Below are positions 27,230 to 36,350 of a DNA stretch of 64,000 bases, piece after piece. Both the position numbers and the translations under genes were made by a program. Position 1 is the stretch's first letter; each line of letters begins with the position of its first letter. The notes below the pieces were generated by a model. It was not told the origin of the DNA. It ran no database searches and saw nothing but the letters and a program-made list of their open reading frames with translations. The DNA is taken from the NCBI RefSeq assembly GCF_004101865.1, contig NZ_CP026118.1, positions 1,116,001 to 1,180,000 on the forward strand. The letters run 5' to 3'. Source of the DNA: Halobacillus litoralis. Lineage in GTDB: Bacteria; Bacillota; Bacilli; Bacillales; Halobacillaceae.

Positions 27230-28718
27230 CGTGTTCATTTTTTTCTTCCCTCACAGCTTCTAGTAACTTCCTGACTTCTTTCTTATTTTTCCTGGCGACT
27301 AGAATATACAAAGTATCTCCCGCTTTTATTTCGGTTTGACCATAAGGGGTGATGACGTCCCCATCTCTAATGATCGCATTGATCAAAGCACGGTCAGGAA
27401 GCTCCATATTCTCCAGTTTCTGGCCCACCACTACATTCTGTTCAATAACATCAAACTCAATCATCTCCACATTTGCTTTTCCGATCGATATCAGTTCAAG
27501 GGAATGAATTGGATTACCCACCTTATCAGAAACGAGCTTGAAACGTTCTGCCATCCAAGTAATCGATGCCCCTTGGACAAGAGCTGAAGTCAAGACAGTA
27601 AAGAATACGACATTGAAAATGAGCGGACTGTTTTCTAACCCCGCCAGCATCGGGAAAATCGCCAATACGATAGGAACCGCCCCACGCAGGCCAGCCCAGG
27701 ACAAAAACATCTTTTCCTTAATATTGAATGAAAAACCGACCAAACTCACGTAAGTAGCTATAGGGCGTGCTATGAAAATAAGGACTAAGGCAATCAGCAA
27801 TCCATCAAACATCACTGGCCATGTGAATACTTCGACAGGTGAAACGAACAACCCCAGGATGATGAACATCAGAATCTGCGCCATCCAACCGAAACCTTCG
27901 TGGAATCTGAGGATTGAATAACGGTAAGCAAGTTCAGCATTTCCGATAAATACCGCCGTTACATAGACAGCAAGCAGACCACTAGCTTGAAGAAGGGAAC
28001 TTGAGCTGTAAGACAAGAAAGCAAATCCCAGGGCAAACAATGGATAAAGACCACTAGAATCCAAATTGATGCGATTCAATGATTGACTTGCCAAATAGCC
28101 GATGGCTGCTCCTACAGCCACCCCCGCTCCCATTTGCCAAAAAAACGAACCGATTAATGAAAAGACATTCATCTCATTAATGGTCAGAAGCTGAATGAAA
28201 GTGATCGTCAAAAATACTGCCATAGGATCGTTCGTCCCTGACTCAGCTTCCAAAGTCGCTTCAAGCTTGCCCCGAACATTCTTTCCTTTTAACACAGCGA
28301 AGACAGCAGCCGCATCGGTCGAACCGACGATAGCTCCGACCAGCATCGCTTCAATCCATCCAATATGTAGAATAAACTTGGCAGCAATAGCTACAATCAT
28401 AGTGGTCAAAACAACTCCAGCCGTTGCCAAGGTAATGGCTGGAACCATCACAGGGCGAATATCTTTCCATTTGGTCAGCATCCCACCTTCAAATAGAATG
28501 ACAATCAAAGCGATCACCCCGACTAATTGAGCGATTTCAGGATTATCAAAATAAATAAATCCGAGACCATCGCTTCCCACGATCATACCGACCGCGATAA
28601 ATAGAACTAGTGAGGGGACTCCAAGACGCGAGGAGAATTTTGTAACGATTATACTGATAATCAACAACAAAGCCATCAGCATGATGAATTGATTAGACTG
28701 TAAGATTTCCTGAATCAA
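27213..28718 (-). CDS. Potassium/proton antiporter, CPA1 family (NhaP2/CvrA type)
   Basis: 501 residues. Twelve to thirteen helices (about 8-390) with the CPA core SGTNDPMAVFLTITF (about 160-174) and GSTDAAAVFAVLKGKNV (about 131-147), then a cytoplasmic TrkA-C domain (about 400-485; GQKLENMELPDRALINAIIRDGDVITPYGQTEIKAGDTLYI). NhaP2-like antiporters exchange K+ or Na+ for H+ and guard against ion overload, fitting a salt-tolerant organism. Single gene with terminator. Confidence 0.92.
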   Translation of the reverse strand: MIQEILQSNQFIMLMALLLIISIIVTKFSSRLGVPSLVLFIAVGMIVGSDGLGFIYFDNPEIAQLVGVIALIVILFEGGMLTKWKDIRPVMVPAITLATAGVVLTTMIVAIAAKFILHIGWIEAMLVGAIVGSTDAAAVFAVLKGKNVRGKLEATLEAESGTNDPMAVFLTITFIQLLTINEMNVFSLIGSFFWQMGAGVAVGAAIGYLASQSLNRINLDSSGLYPLFALGFAFLSYSSSSLLQASGLLAVYVTAVFIGNAELAYRYSILRFHEGFGWMAQILMFIILGLFVSPVEVFTWPVMFDGLLIALVLIFIARPIATYVSLVGFSFNIKEKMFLSWAGLRGAVPIVLAIFPMLAGLENSPLIFNVVFFTVLTSALVQGASITWMAERFKLVSDKVGNPIHSLELISIGKANVEMIEFDVIEQNVVVGQKLENMELPDRALINAIIRDGDVITPYGQTEIKAGDTLYILVARKNKKEVRKLLEAVREEKNEHEKSRA

Positions 28719-28956
28719 AAAATAACCCCCTTATCCCGAACTTTTCCCTTTATTATAACAAGGAAGGAGAGGTCACGTGTAATTAAAAAGCTTCATGCTA
28801 TCCCCTTAAATCTCTCATCTCCAGAAGACGCTCCTTTAAACACTTTGGGTTTGAAGTTGGATTGTCCGGGAAACGACTCGCTTTCCTGAGGGTGGGAACT
28901 GGCAAACCTTCTAAGGCAATGTATCAGAATCGGTCCTTCAACATTCCACCCAAACG
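28719..28956. other. Intergenic region with GC-rich repeat fragment
   Basis: Contains a partial family A-like core around 28860-28905 (GGGAAACGACTCGCTTTCC). No gene seen. Confidence 0.45.
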
Positions 28957-28988
28957 AAAAAAGCCAAGTAACATAATGTCACTTGGCC
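28957..28988 (-). terminator. Intrinsic terminator of yhbH
   Basis: Stem GGCCAAGT.ACATT/ATGTTACTTGGC followed by TTTTTT on the minus strand. Confidence 0.88.
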
Positions 28989-28999
28989 TGAAGTATTGA

Positions 29000-30160
29000 T
29001 CAGCTGAAAATCTCTTCTTCCTGCTCGCTGAAGAATTGTTTCATAGCGTGGAAGACATCGGCTTTTCTCCGTAAAATATAATGTCTGAACTTTGGATGAT
29101 CGATTGACTTATATGCTTGCATCAAACTGGAGGAACGGTTGTACTGATTCACCTCTCCATATCCGAACATCTGTGAGACTTCAATAAGCTGCTCAATCAG
29201 CCCCATACATCGTTTATTATCTGAGGTTAAGTTATCTCCATCTGAGAAGTGAAATGGATAAATGTTATAGCGTTCTGGAGAATATTTGGTCTCAATCAAT
29301 TCTAGAGCTTTACGGTAAGCAGATGAGCAAATCGTTCCACCACTTTCTCCTTTAGAAAAGAAATCATCTTCATTGACGACTTTCGCCTGCGTATGGTGGG
29401 CAATGAATTCTATCTCTACTGTTTCATAATTCTTATTTAAGAAACGGTTCATCCAAAAGAAGAAACTTCTTGCCATATATTTTTCCCACTGCCCCATACT
29501 GCCACTTGTATCCATCATTGCGATAACGACAGCTTTGGATTCTGGCTTCGTCTTTTCGTTCCATGTCTTGTAACGGATATCTTCAGGGAATATTGGTGCA
29601 AAGGAAGCTTCACCACCGAGGGCATTTCTTTTATAAGCTTCAAGCATGGTCCTCTTTTTATCGATATTGCCTGTTAGTCCTGTTTTGCGGATATCACTGA
29701 ACTCAATATCTGTGTGAATGATGTTATCCTTTTCTTTTTCATCAAGGTTCGGTAAAGTGAGCTCTTTGAATAAGGCTGCTTCTAACTCTGCTAAAGAAAT
29801 CTCTGCTTCATAATAATCTTCCCCAGCCTGATCGCCAGCCCCGTCTCCATCTCCAGGCTTACCCTTCGATTGCGGTGCTTGAGCAACAACATCTCCGATT
29901 TCACTATCCCCTTCTCCTTGTCCTGCATGTTTATTCTTCTCGTGATTATAACGAATCTTATATTCATCAAGTGAACGTATAGGAATTTTAACGACACGCT
30001 TTCCATTCGACATCACAATATTCTCTTCTGTAATGAGGTCAGGTAACTGTTTACTCATTGCATCTTTCACTTTTTCTTGATGTCGCCGCTGATCGTCATA
30101 GCCTTTCCGATGGAGGGACCAGTCGTCTTCGGCGATTACGAAACTCTTCTCTTCATCCAT
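29000..30160 (-). CDS. yhbH: Sporulation protein YhbH (DUF444 family)
   Basis: 386 residues. Member of the YhbH/YeaH family, which goes with the kinase PrkA in Bacilli and Proteobacteria. N-terminal [21 protein letters not shown], a hydrophilic Gly/Glu-rich middle (about 80-110), and a von Willebrand-like domain beginning [17 protein letters not shown] (about 216-232) with a MIDAS-like DxSxS motif. In B. subtilis prkA and yhbH are neighbours; here the odhAB operon lies between them on the same strand. Expression in the mother cell is known for the family; no promoter was assigned here. Confidence 0.94.
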   Translation of the reverse strand: MDEEKSFVIAEDDWSLHRKGYDDQRRHQEKVKDAMSKQLPDLITEENIVMSNGKRVVKIPIRSLDEYKIRYNHEKNKHAGQGEGDSEIGDVVAQAPQSKGKPGDGDGAGDQAGEDYYEAEISLAELEAALFKELTLPNLDEKEKDNIIHTDIEFSDIRKTGLTGNIDKKRTMLEAYKRNALGGEASFAPIFPEDIRYKTWNEKTKPESKAVVIAMMDTSGSMGQWEKYMARSFFFWMNRFLNKNYETVEIEFIAHHTQAKVVNEDDFFSKGESGGTICSSAYRKALELIETKYSPERYNIYPFHFSDGDNLTSDNKRCMGLIEQLIEVSQMFGYGEVNQYNRSSSLMQAYKSIDHPKFRHYILRRKADVFHAMKQFFSEQEEEIFS

Positions 30161-30359
30161 GTTTTTCCCCCTCCTAATCGAGTATTACTCTATCGTATGC
30201 AGGTCCACGTAAAGGGATGAAACTTATTGAAATATGTATGGATTATTTGTGTTTTTCGCCTATTGATCATTCTATTTTTCGAGGAAAAAGTAATAGCTTC
30301 CGTTCCCTTTTCACACCTCCCTTTCACTTATTCAGCAAACTGGCAGATTGTTGAAGACT

Positions 30360-30455
30360 CAATTTCGAGACATTTTGTGAGAGGATAGGGCGGCGGGGAA
30401 TGCTTCGCTTTCCGCGGGAGCGCGTTGAGCCTCCGCGGAATCTCTCGGAGCTACT
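30360..30455. repeat. Repeat family A, half copy
   Basis: AATTTCGAGACATTTTGTGA then GGCGGGGAA and CTTTCCGCGGGAGCGCG, matching the reverse complement of the right half of copy 1 (about 985-1062) and then breaking off. Confidence 0.65.
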
Positions 30456-30472
30456 GAAAAACCCTTTTCCAC

Positions 30473-30638
30473 CTAGAGGAGTTGTTCAAGTTTGTTGTTG
30501 CTTCTCACGAATCGCTTATCGGTGGATGCTTGCCGCGGGCACGGCCTCAGCTAACTTGGTCAAGAAGATCACTTGACCAAGTGGATCTTCGGCTCGCGCT
30601 GTTCCCGCAGGCGTCACCACCGAACGCTCATCGTGGAA
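30473..30638. repeat. Repeat family B, copy 2 (long form with insertion)
   Basis: Matches 9526-9627, but about 62 bp containing the hairpin CTTGGTCAAG/CTTGACCAAG are present between CGGCCTCA and CCACCGAAC. Confidence 0.65.
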
Positions 30639-30858
30639 ACAACAGTGGACTATCTAAAAAGAGTGATTTTCATTAATTTATAAAAGAAAATCGCTCTCAT
30701 CCGTCTTTTCCAGAAGGAGTGCTGCGCAAGCATTCCCCGCACCCTTGCTATATGTTTTTCTCGAAATTCGTTCAGAAAAATGCTGGCATACTTGAGTTAG
30801 ACTCAAACAGCTTAAGTTAATTACAGGGTTTCCTCCATGAATGCTCCCCTTGAGATGT

Positions 30859-31033
30859 AGTTTCGAGAGTCTTCCTAATCGTATGATTGGCTGGGAAACA
30901 GCGAGACTCCCGCGGGAATGGATTGGCTGGCAAGACCCCACAGAGCATTTAGCTCGAGGTGGCTTGCCGTCATCCCCGCAGGAAAGCGAGCCGTTTCCCA
31001 GCCAACCATAACCTCATATAAAGCCTCGAAACT
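30859..31033. repeat. Repeat family A, copy 2
   Basis: Terminal inverted repeats AGTTTCGAG and CTCGAAACT; core with ACTCCCGCGGGAA, AGACCCCACAGAGC and GCAGGAAAGCGAG as in copy 1; same flanking text ATAACCTCA before the right end. Confidence 0.7.
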
Positions 31034-31078
31034 GAGTCTTACCCTATCGGGAGCTTTAATGGGATTAGTTTAATTAAT

Positions 31079-31118
31079 AAAAAAACCCCTCAACAGTAGA
31101 GAAACTGTTGAGGGGTTT
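31079..31118 (-). terminator. Intrinsic terminator of odhAB
   Basis: Stem ACCCCTCAACAGT/ACTGTTGAGGGGT followed by seven T on the minus strand. Confidence 0.92.
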
Positions 31119-31127
31119 GTTAGTTGA

Positions 31128-32456
31128 TCAGCCTTCAAGCAATAGATCGTACGGATCTTCAATCATTTCTTTAATACGGCGCAAGAATTGTACTGCTTCT
31201 TTCCCATCTACGATTCTGTGGTCATAAGAAAGAGCAATGTACATCATCGGGCGCGCTTGAATCGTATCATCAGGCATGACTTTGGCGCGTTTTTCAATAT
31301 TATGCAACCCGAGTATTCCGACCTGTGGAGAATTTAATATCGGTGTAGAAAGCATTGAACCGAAAATACCGCCGTTTGTAATGGTGAAGGAACCACCCTG
31401 TAAGTCACCTAATTGCAATTCTTTGTTACGAGCTTTCGTAGCTACGTCTGCGATTCCTTTTTCAATGCCTGCGAAATCCAAACGGTCTGCATCACGCACA
31501 ACAGGTACTACGAGTCCTTCATCGGTTGAAACCGCCATACCGATATCATAGAATTTCTTCTGGACTATTTCATTGCCTTGGATTTCTGCATTGAGCAGAG
31601 GGAACTCTTTCAAAGCTCCGACAACTGCCTTAGTGAAGAATGACATGAACCCTAGTTTAATATCATGTTTCTTAAGGAAGGATTCTTTACGCTCACTGCG
31701 CAGCTGCATGACATTGGTCATATCTACTTCATTAAAAGTCGTCAACATCGCAGACTCTTGCTGCACTTCCACCAAACGTTTAGCAATTGTTTGACGACGA
31801 CGGGACATTTTTATGCGCTCCACCGGCTTATCAAATTCCGTCTTTTGGGAATCTTGTTCTTTCTTCTTCTCTTTTTTCGGTTTTTCATTAGAGGAAGAAG
31901 CTTTCTGCTCTTCTTTTTCACTTCCACCTTTAGCAGCTTCATCGACATCTTCAGGACGGATGCGACCAAGTGGATCTCTAGCGGAAATTTCGCTCAGGTC
32001 AATGCCCAGTTCTCTCGCGCGCTTACGAGCAGCCGGTGTAGCGATAACTTCTTTATTAGAAGAGCCTTTTTTATCATCATCGGAGGAAGATGCTGGTTTT
32101 TCTTCTTCTTTCTCTTCTTTATTTTCTTCTTTTTGTTCAGATTTGGAAGCTTGTTCTTCCTCTTTTTCTTCTTCTTCAGATCCTTCATCACCTGAAGAAT
32201 CTTCGGAGCCGCTTGCTTCGCCGTTCTCGTCAACTTTGGCGATCACGTCTCCTACTTCCACATCATCGCCTTCATCTTTCAAGAGTTCAGCGATGACACC
32301 ACTTGCATCAGCATTCACTTCTACGTTTACTTTGTCCGTTTCAAGCTCGAGGATTGGGTCGCCTTTTTCCACTTGATCCCCTTTTTTAACAAGCCACTCT
32401 GCAATTGTACCTTCTGTTATGGATTCAGCTAATTCAGGAACTTTAATTTCCTTCAT
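31128..32456 (-). CDS. odhB: Dihydrolipoyllysine-residue succinyltransferase, E2 of 2-oxoglutarate dehydrogenase
   Basis: 442 residues from ATG 32456, whose ribosome site AAAGGAGG lies inside odhA; the genes overlap 14 bp. Lipoyl domain 1-76 with lipoyl-lysine K42 in LETDKVNVEV; a long Glu/Lys/Ser linker (about 77-122); E1/E3-binding domain about 122-160 (ATPAARKRARELGIDL); catalytic domain with active-site S410-YDH413-R-x2-D417. E2 core of the TCA-cycle complex converting 2-oxoglutarate to succinyl-CoA. Its lipoyl group would be made by lipM and lipA at 39.4-41.2 kb. Confidence 0.97.
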   Translation of the reverse strand: MKEIKVPELAESITEGTIAEWLVKKGDQVEKGDPILELETDKVNVEVNADASGVIAELLKDEGDDVEVGDVIAKVDENGEASGSEDSSGDEGSEEEEKEEEQASKSEQKEENKEEKEEEKPASSSDDDKKGSSNKEVIATPAARKRARELGIDLSEISARDPLGRIRPEDVDEAAKGGSEKEEQKASSSNEKPKKEKKKEQDSQKTEFDKPVERIKMSRRRQTIAKRLVEVQQESAMLTTFNEVDMTNVMQLRSERKESFLKKHDIKLGFMSFFTKAVVGALKEFPLLNAEIQGNEIVQKKFYDIGMAVSTDEGLVVPVVRDADRLDFAGIEKGIADVATKARNKELQLGDLQGGSFTITNGGIFGSMLSTPILNSPQVGILGLHNIEKRAKVMPDDTIQARPMMYIALSYDHRIVDGKEAVQFLRRIKEMIEDPYDLLLEG

Positions 32457-35310
32457 TTGATTTTCCTCCTTTAGACATCTGTAGCGCTTCATGAATGATT
32501 CGATTCTGCTCTGTTTTATGAATGTTCGGTTCTCCGACTGAAGGTGATGCACGATGAGGGCGTCCTACATAGCGGTGGATTTGGCCCTCTTTCAATAATT
32601 TGTGAAGAATTCCTTCAACGAAGTACCAGCTTCCCATGTTCTGTGGTTCTTCCTGGACCCATACCAACTCTTCTAGATTCGGATAAGATTCAAGAATCTC
32701 TTTTAAATGCTTTTCAGGGAATGGATAAATTTGTTCAACCCGCACAGCATCAATGGTTTCAAATGCTTGATCGGAGTTTTCAACTTTATCCTCGATTTCC
32801 ACCATGATTTTTCCACTTCCTAAAAGTAAACTGGTTACCTTATCTTTGTCCTTATCTTCAGACAATCCCGGCTGCTTCATAATGGACTGGAAATGTCCTT
32901 CACTGAACTCCTGTCCTTCCACAGCTATACGTTGATTACGCAATAGGCTCTTAGGTGTCATTAAGACGAGTGGGCGCGCTTCTTCCTGATTACTAATGGC
33001 AGCCTGCCTTCTCAATAAATGGAAATATTGTGCAGATGATGTGACATTTGCAACCGTCCAGTTATTTTCAGCTGCCAACTGCAAGAATCGTTCCAGTCGG
33101 GCACTAGAGTGTTCCGGACCCTGCCCCTCGTATCCGTGCGGCAATAAGAACACCATATTGGACTTCTCGTCCCATTTCGCCCGTCCAGCTGAGATGAATT
33201 GATCAAAGATGACTTGGCCGGCATTCGCAAAGTCACCAAACTGCGCTTCCCAAATCACAAGAGATTCAGGTGCCTGGACACTGTAACCATATTCAAATCC
33301 GATGACCCCCGCTTCAGAAAGTGGGCTATTATGGATATCGAAAGAAGCTTTGGCCTGCTCTAATCCGTGAAGTGGACAATATGTTTCACCTGTTTCCACA
33401 TCATGGAGAACCATGTGGCGGTGAGCGAATGTTCCTCGTTCCGTATCCTGCCCAGTAATGCGGATTGGTTTACCATCTTCTAAGATCGATGCGAAAGCCA
33501 GGGCTTCGGCAGTCGCCCAGTCGACTTTTTCCCCGTCATCAAGCATTTTCCCGCGGCGCTTGAGGATTTTTTCAAGTTTCTTAAAACCGTTGAACCCTTC
33601 AGGGCGTTTTAACATCCCTTCGTTCAAACTGCGAAGACGCTCTAAATCAACTGCTGTTTCTAATTCATCTAAGTCCTGTTCAACACCGCTTGGTCGATCT
33701 TTAACATCCGGTGCTTCTGTTTCGTGCTCATCCATATTGTTATAGACATCTTTAAGTTTGTTCTCAATCTCTTCTTTCATTTCTTCCAATGTACCGTCAC
33801 TAACGACGGAATCTTCCTGTAACTGCTTCTCAAAAACAGCAGCCGCAGTACCGTGTTCATCAATTTCTTTATATAATCGCGGTTGAGTCGATCTTGGCTC
33901 ATCCATTTCATTATGGCCGAATCGGCGATAGCCGACGAGATCGATTAGGAAGTCTTTATGGAATTTTTGACGATACTCATATGCGAATGCCATTGCCGAT
34001 AGACATGCAATTGGGTCATCAGCATTGACATGCACAATTGGAATTTCAAACCCTTTCGCTAAGTCACTGGCATAACGGGTCGATCGTCCATCTTTTCGGT
34101 TGGTCGTAAACCCGACAAGGTTATTAGCGATAATGTGAACAGTACCTCCCGTACGGTAACCAGGAAGATCACTCATATTCAAGGTTTCAGCTACTACGCC
34201 TTCACCGATGAAGGCTGCGTCCCCATGAATAAGCAGACCGAACGCTTCATCATCGTCCATCTTCGCGTAACCCGCTTCAGTACGATCATCCTGTGCTGCT
34301 CGTGTGAAACCTTCAACCACAGGATTCACATACTCTAAGTGGGAAGGGTTATGACTCATCGTAACCCGGGTGGCTGACTGTTCTCCGTTTTCAATTTCAC
34401 GTCTTGCTCCGAAATGATACTTCACATCCCCTGTCCAGCCATAATTGATTCCCGTGGAACCTTCAGACGGAACCAATTCTTTGTCTGGTGAGTGGTGGAA
34501 TTCAGAAAATATGCGGTCATATGGCTTTCCAAGGATATGTGCAAGTACATTCAAGCGTCCACGGTGAGCCATACCCATCATGATATTTTTGATTCTGTCC
34601 CCTGAGGCTGACTGGATAATATGGTCAAGCATAGGTACCATGACATCCAATCCTTCAATGGAAAAACGCTTTTGCGCTACAAAGGTCTTAGCTAAGAAGT
34701 TTTCAAAACCTTCAACTTCTGCAAGACGGTAGAGCAGCTGTTTCTTTTCATCGTTTTCAAGCGACACCTTATAGGAATCAGTATCCACTTTCTCCTGCAA
34801 CCATTCTCTTTCATCTTCATTGTTCACATGACCGAATTCAAAAGAGATGGTACCGGCGTATTTTTCTTTCAATGTGTTGACTACTTGAAGAGCATTGTCC
34901 AGTTTCAATGGTGATTCAGGCCACACCCATTCAGCTGGCATCTCTTCTAAGTCCTTTTCTTGTAGTCCATAAGTTTCTAAGTCAAGCAGGTTCGTCTTAG
35001 GTCGTTCATCACTGCCTACAGCATAAATATTTGCCTGTAAATGGCCGTGACGACGAATAGCCTCAACAAGTTTCAGTGCTGAGGTGATCTTAACGACGTC
35101 TCCTTTAGAAGGTGCAGCAACTCCATTAGCTTCCAGAGCTGTTCCGCCTTCCATCCAATCTGGAGCCCCGTGCTCATCGAAAATTTCCTTAAGTGAAGGA
35201 TCGACAGCACTAGGATCGTTTTCATATTGTTCAAATTGCTCTTCAATGTACCCCATGTTGGGGCCATGGAAAATTTCCCAAAAGTTTTGAGTGGAGCCTT
35301 GTTTAGACAC
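32443..35310 (-). CDS. odhA: 2-oxoglutarate dehydrogenase E1 component
   Basis: 955 residues from GTG 35310 (GGGGGT 7 nt upstream). An in-frame ATG at 35370 would lie at the probable transcription start and lacks a ribosome site, so GTG is preferred; the family start FWEIFHGPNMGYIEEQFEQY follows at residue 8. Thiamine diphosphate-dependent decarboxylase: MMGMAHRGRLNVL, then GDAAFIGEGVV..TLNMSDL...GGTVHIIANNLVGFTT (ThDP/Mg site), and GYEGQGPEHSSARLERFLQL near the C-terminus. First gene of odhAB; likely CcpA-repressed through the cre site. Confidence 0.96.
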   Translation of the reverse strand: MSKQGSTQNFWEIFHGPNMGYIEEQFEQYENDPSAVDPSLKEIFDEHGAPDWMEGGTALEANGVAAPSKGDVVKITSALKLVEAIRRHGHLQANIYAVGSDERPKTNLLDLETYGLQEKDLEEMPAEWVWPESPLKLDNALQVVNTLKEKYAGTISFEFGHVNNEDEREWLQEKVDTDSYKVSLENDEKKQLLYRLAEVEGFENFLAKTFVAQKRFSIEGLDVMVPMLDHIIQSASGDRIKNIMMGMAHRGRLNVLAHILGKPYDRIFSEFHHSPDKELVPSEGSTGINYGWTGDVKYHFGARREIENGEQSATRVTMSHNPSHLEYVNPVVEGFTRAAQDDRTEAGYAKMDDDEAFGLLIHGDAAFIGEGVVAETLNMSDLPGYRTGGTVHIIANNLVGFTTNRKDGRSTRYASDLAKGFEIPIVHVNADDPIACLSAMAFAYEYRQKFHKDFLIDLVGYRRFGHNEMDEPRSTQPRLYKEIDEHGTAAAVFEKQLQEDSVVSDGTLEEMKEEIENKLKDVYNNMDEHETEAPDVKDRPSGVEQDLDELETAVDLERLRSLNEGMLKRPEGFNGFKKLEKILKRRGKMLDDGEKVDWATAEALAFASILEDGKPIRITGQDTERGTFAHRHMVLHDVETGETYCPLHGLEQAKASFDIHNSPLSEAGVIGFEYGYSVQAPESLVIWEAQFGDFANAGQVIFDQFISAGRAKWDEKSNMVFLLPHGYEGQGPEHSSARLERFLQLAAENNWTVANVTSSAQYFHLLRRQAAISNQEEARPLVLMTPKSLLRNQRIAVEGQEFSEGHFQSIMKQPGLSEDKDKDKVTSLLLGSGKIMVEIEDKVENSDQAFETIDAVRVEQIYPFPEKHLKEILESYPNLEELVWVQEEPQNMGSWYFVEGILHKLLKEGQIHRYVGRPHRASPSVGEPNIHKTEQNRIIHEALQMSKGGKSNEGN

Positions 35311-35349
35311 GTATAATACCCCCAAGTAGTTGTTGGCCTGTTGTTTATT

Positions 35350-35364
35350 CGAAAACGTTTCCAA
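35350..35364. promoter_or_regulatory. cre site (CcpA operator) at odhA
   Basis: Minus strand TTGGAAACGTTTTCG fits WTGNAARCGNWWWCA at 14 of 15 positions. It sits at about +6 to +20 from the predicted start, a repressing position. Confidence 0.7.
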
Positions 35365-35375
35365 GTCCATGTACT

Positions 35376-35405
35376 ATTATAGAATTGAATTGCTCACGTA
35401 TTCAA
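35376..35405 (-). promoter_or_regulatory. odhAB promoter
   Basis: Minus strand TTGAAT (35405-35400), 18-bp spacer, TATAAT (35381-35376). Places the transcript start near 35369. Confidence 0.65.
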
Positions 35406-35442
35406 CAAATTTCGTTTATTTTTTCAAATTACATCAATTTCA

Positions 35443-35616
35443 TTATAACAAGAAAGACGCACCATCGGGTACGTCTTTTTCACTTTTTACCATTAAAGTG
35501 ATATAAAGTTGTCCCTCTTCATCTTCCAAAACACGATCGACCATGTCATAGGTCTTCAATAAAAAGCTGACCCATCCCGCATTCTTGTCTGTTCGGAGCC
35601 TACTGTCAATCGCCAT
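35443..35616 (-). CDS. Possible 57-codon gene or gene remnant
   Basis: Open from ATG 35616 to TAA: MAIDSRLRTDKNAGW..., with protein-like composition (VSFLLKTYDMVDRVLEDEE, QLYITLMVKSEKDVPDG). No ribosome site precedes the ATG and a stop codon lies right before it. A frame just upstream is also protein-like (KLSEHAKAVMQLNGD), so this may be a frameshifted remnant. A hairpin (35453-35478) overlaps the 3' end. Family not recognised. Confidence 0.3.
   Translation of the reverse strand: MAIDSRLRTDKNAGWVSFLLKTYDMVDRVLEDEEGQLYITLMVKSEKDVPDGASFLL
35453..35478. terminator. Weak hairpin terminator
   Basis: AAAGACG/CGTCTTT with a 12-nt loop; better T tract on the plus strand. Separates the 57-codon ORF from the odhAB promoter. 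Confidence 0.4.
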
Positions 35617-36298
35617 TTAATTGCATCACGGCTTTGGCATGTTCGCTCAGCTTAACAGACAGAACCTTGCAGAGCCGGCATTGAATGCTGGCTCATGTAT
35701 TGGGAAACAGAAGCTCTGGTAGCTCGACCATCTTACGTGTCATTTTATCTGCAGAGGACAAAAACACCCGAGAAGCACCGTTATGGTGTAAGTGATAAAA
35801 CTATATTCCATGAAGCGCCAACAGATTATGAATAGCCGGACATTCCCGCTTACGCCGTTGACACCGGGAGGCATTAAACTAACCAGCCCATGTAATCAAG
35901 TTGGCCTGTACTTAAGTTTGAGAGGCTTCGTAAAGCTTCATAATCAAATTTTAATAAGACGGGAATTCATTTTTTCAATGATTCGTCCATTTTGTTTGTG
36001 GTTCTGAACTTGAATATTATTTTCCGGATAAGGTTGAAGTCATTGAGAATAACTAACAAGCACTATAGACAAGTGATTGAAATGTTGTTGAAAAATTCCA
36101 GAACACCGCTTTGTAACTAGTATCTCCAAACTTGTTTAAAGAGATACTACCTAATCAATCTAGTTCCCTGTTCCTAGAAAAACAAAACGTTCATTTCCTG
36201 AATTACTTTCTTAGGAAGATAATGATGCTGTTTTGGGCTTATATACAAGTCGAAACTGGCTGTTACATGCAATCTGAAATTTGTCATTATAACAACAC
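35617..36298. other. Intergenic region between odhA and prkA
   Basis: About 700 bp. No gene with start signals and no riboswitch I can name; inverted repeat AGCCGGCATTGAATGCTGGCT at 35673-35693 is the only clear structure. Confidence 0.4.
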
Positions 36299-36340
36299 AA
36301 GGAACCGCTCTCTTATGGAAGATAAGAGAGCGGTTCCTTT
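36299..36340. terminator. prkA terminator
   Basis: Perfect 17-bp stem AAGGAACCGCTCTCTTA and its complement around a 6-nt loop, 10 nt after the prkA stop. Confidence 0.88.
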
Positions 36341-36350
36341 GTGGAAATTA

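Larger units (their letters stand above)
30161..31083. other. Repeat-filled intergenic region between yhbH and odhB
   Basis: About 900 bp with no supported gene. It holds a half copy of family A, a long copy of family B and a full copy of family A, listed separately. Confidence 0.6.

Noticed and set aside
31665..32376. Phe- and Ser-rich open frames on the plus strand
   Set aside because: Antisense shadows of the Glu/Lys-rich linker of OdhB.
35308..35370. ATG at 35370 as the odhA start
   Set aside because: It sits at the predicted transcription start on the cre site and lacks a ribosome site; GTG 35310 has one and fits the family start.
35617..36298. Riboswitch or T-box upstream of odhA
   Set aside because: Searched by eye for T-box, c-di-GMP, SAM, glycine, lysine and Mg2+ motifs; none of their conserved cores is present.
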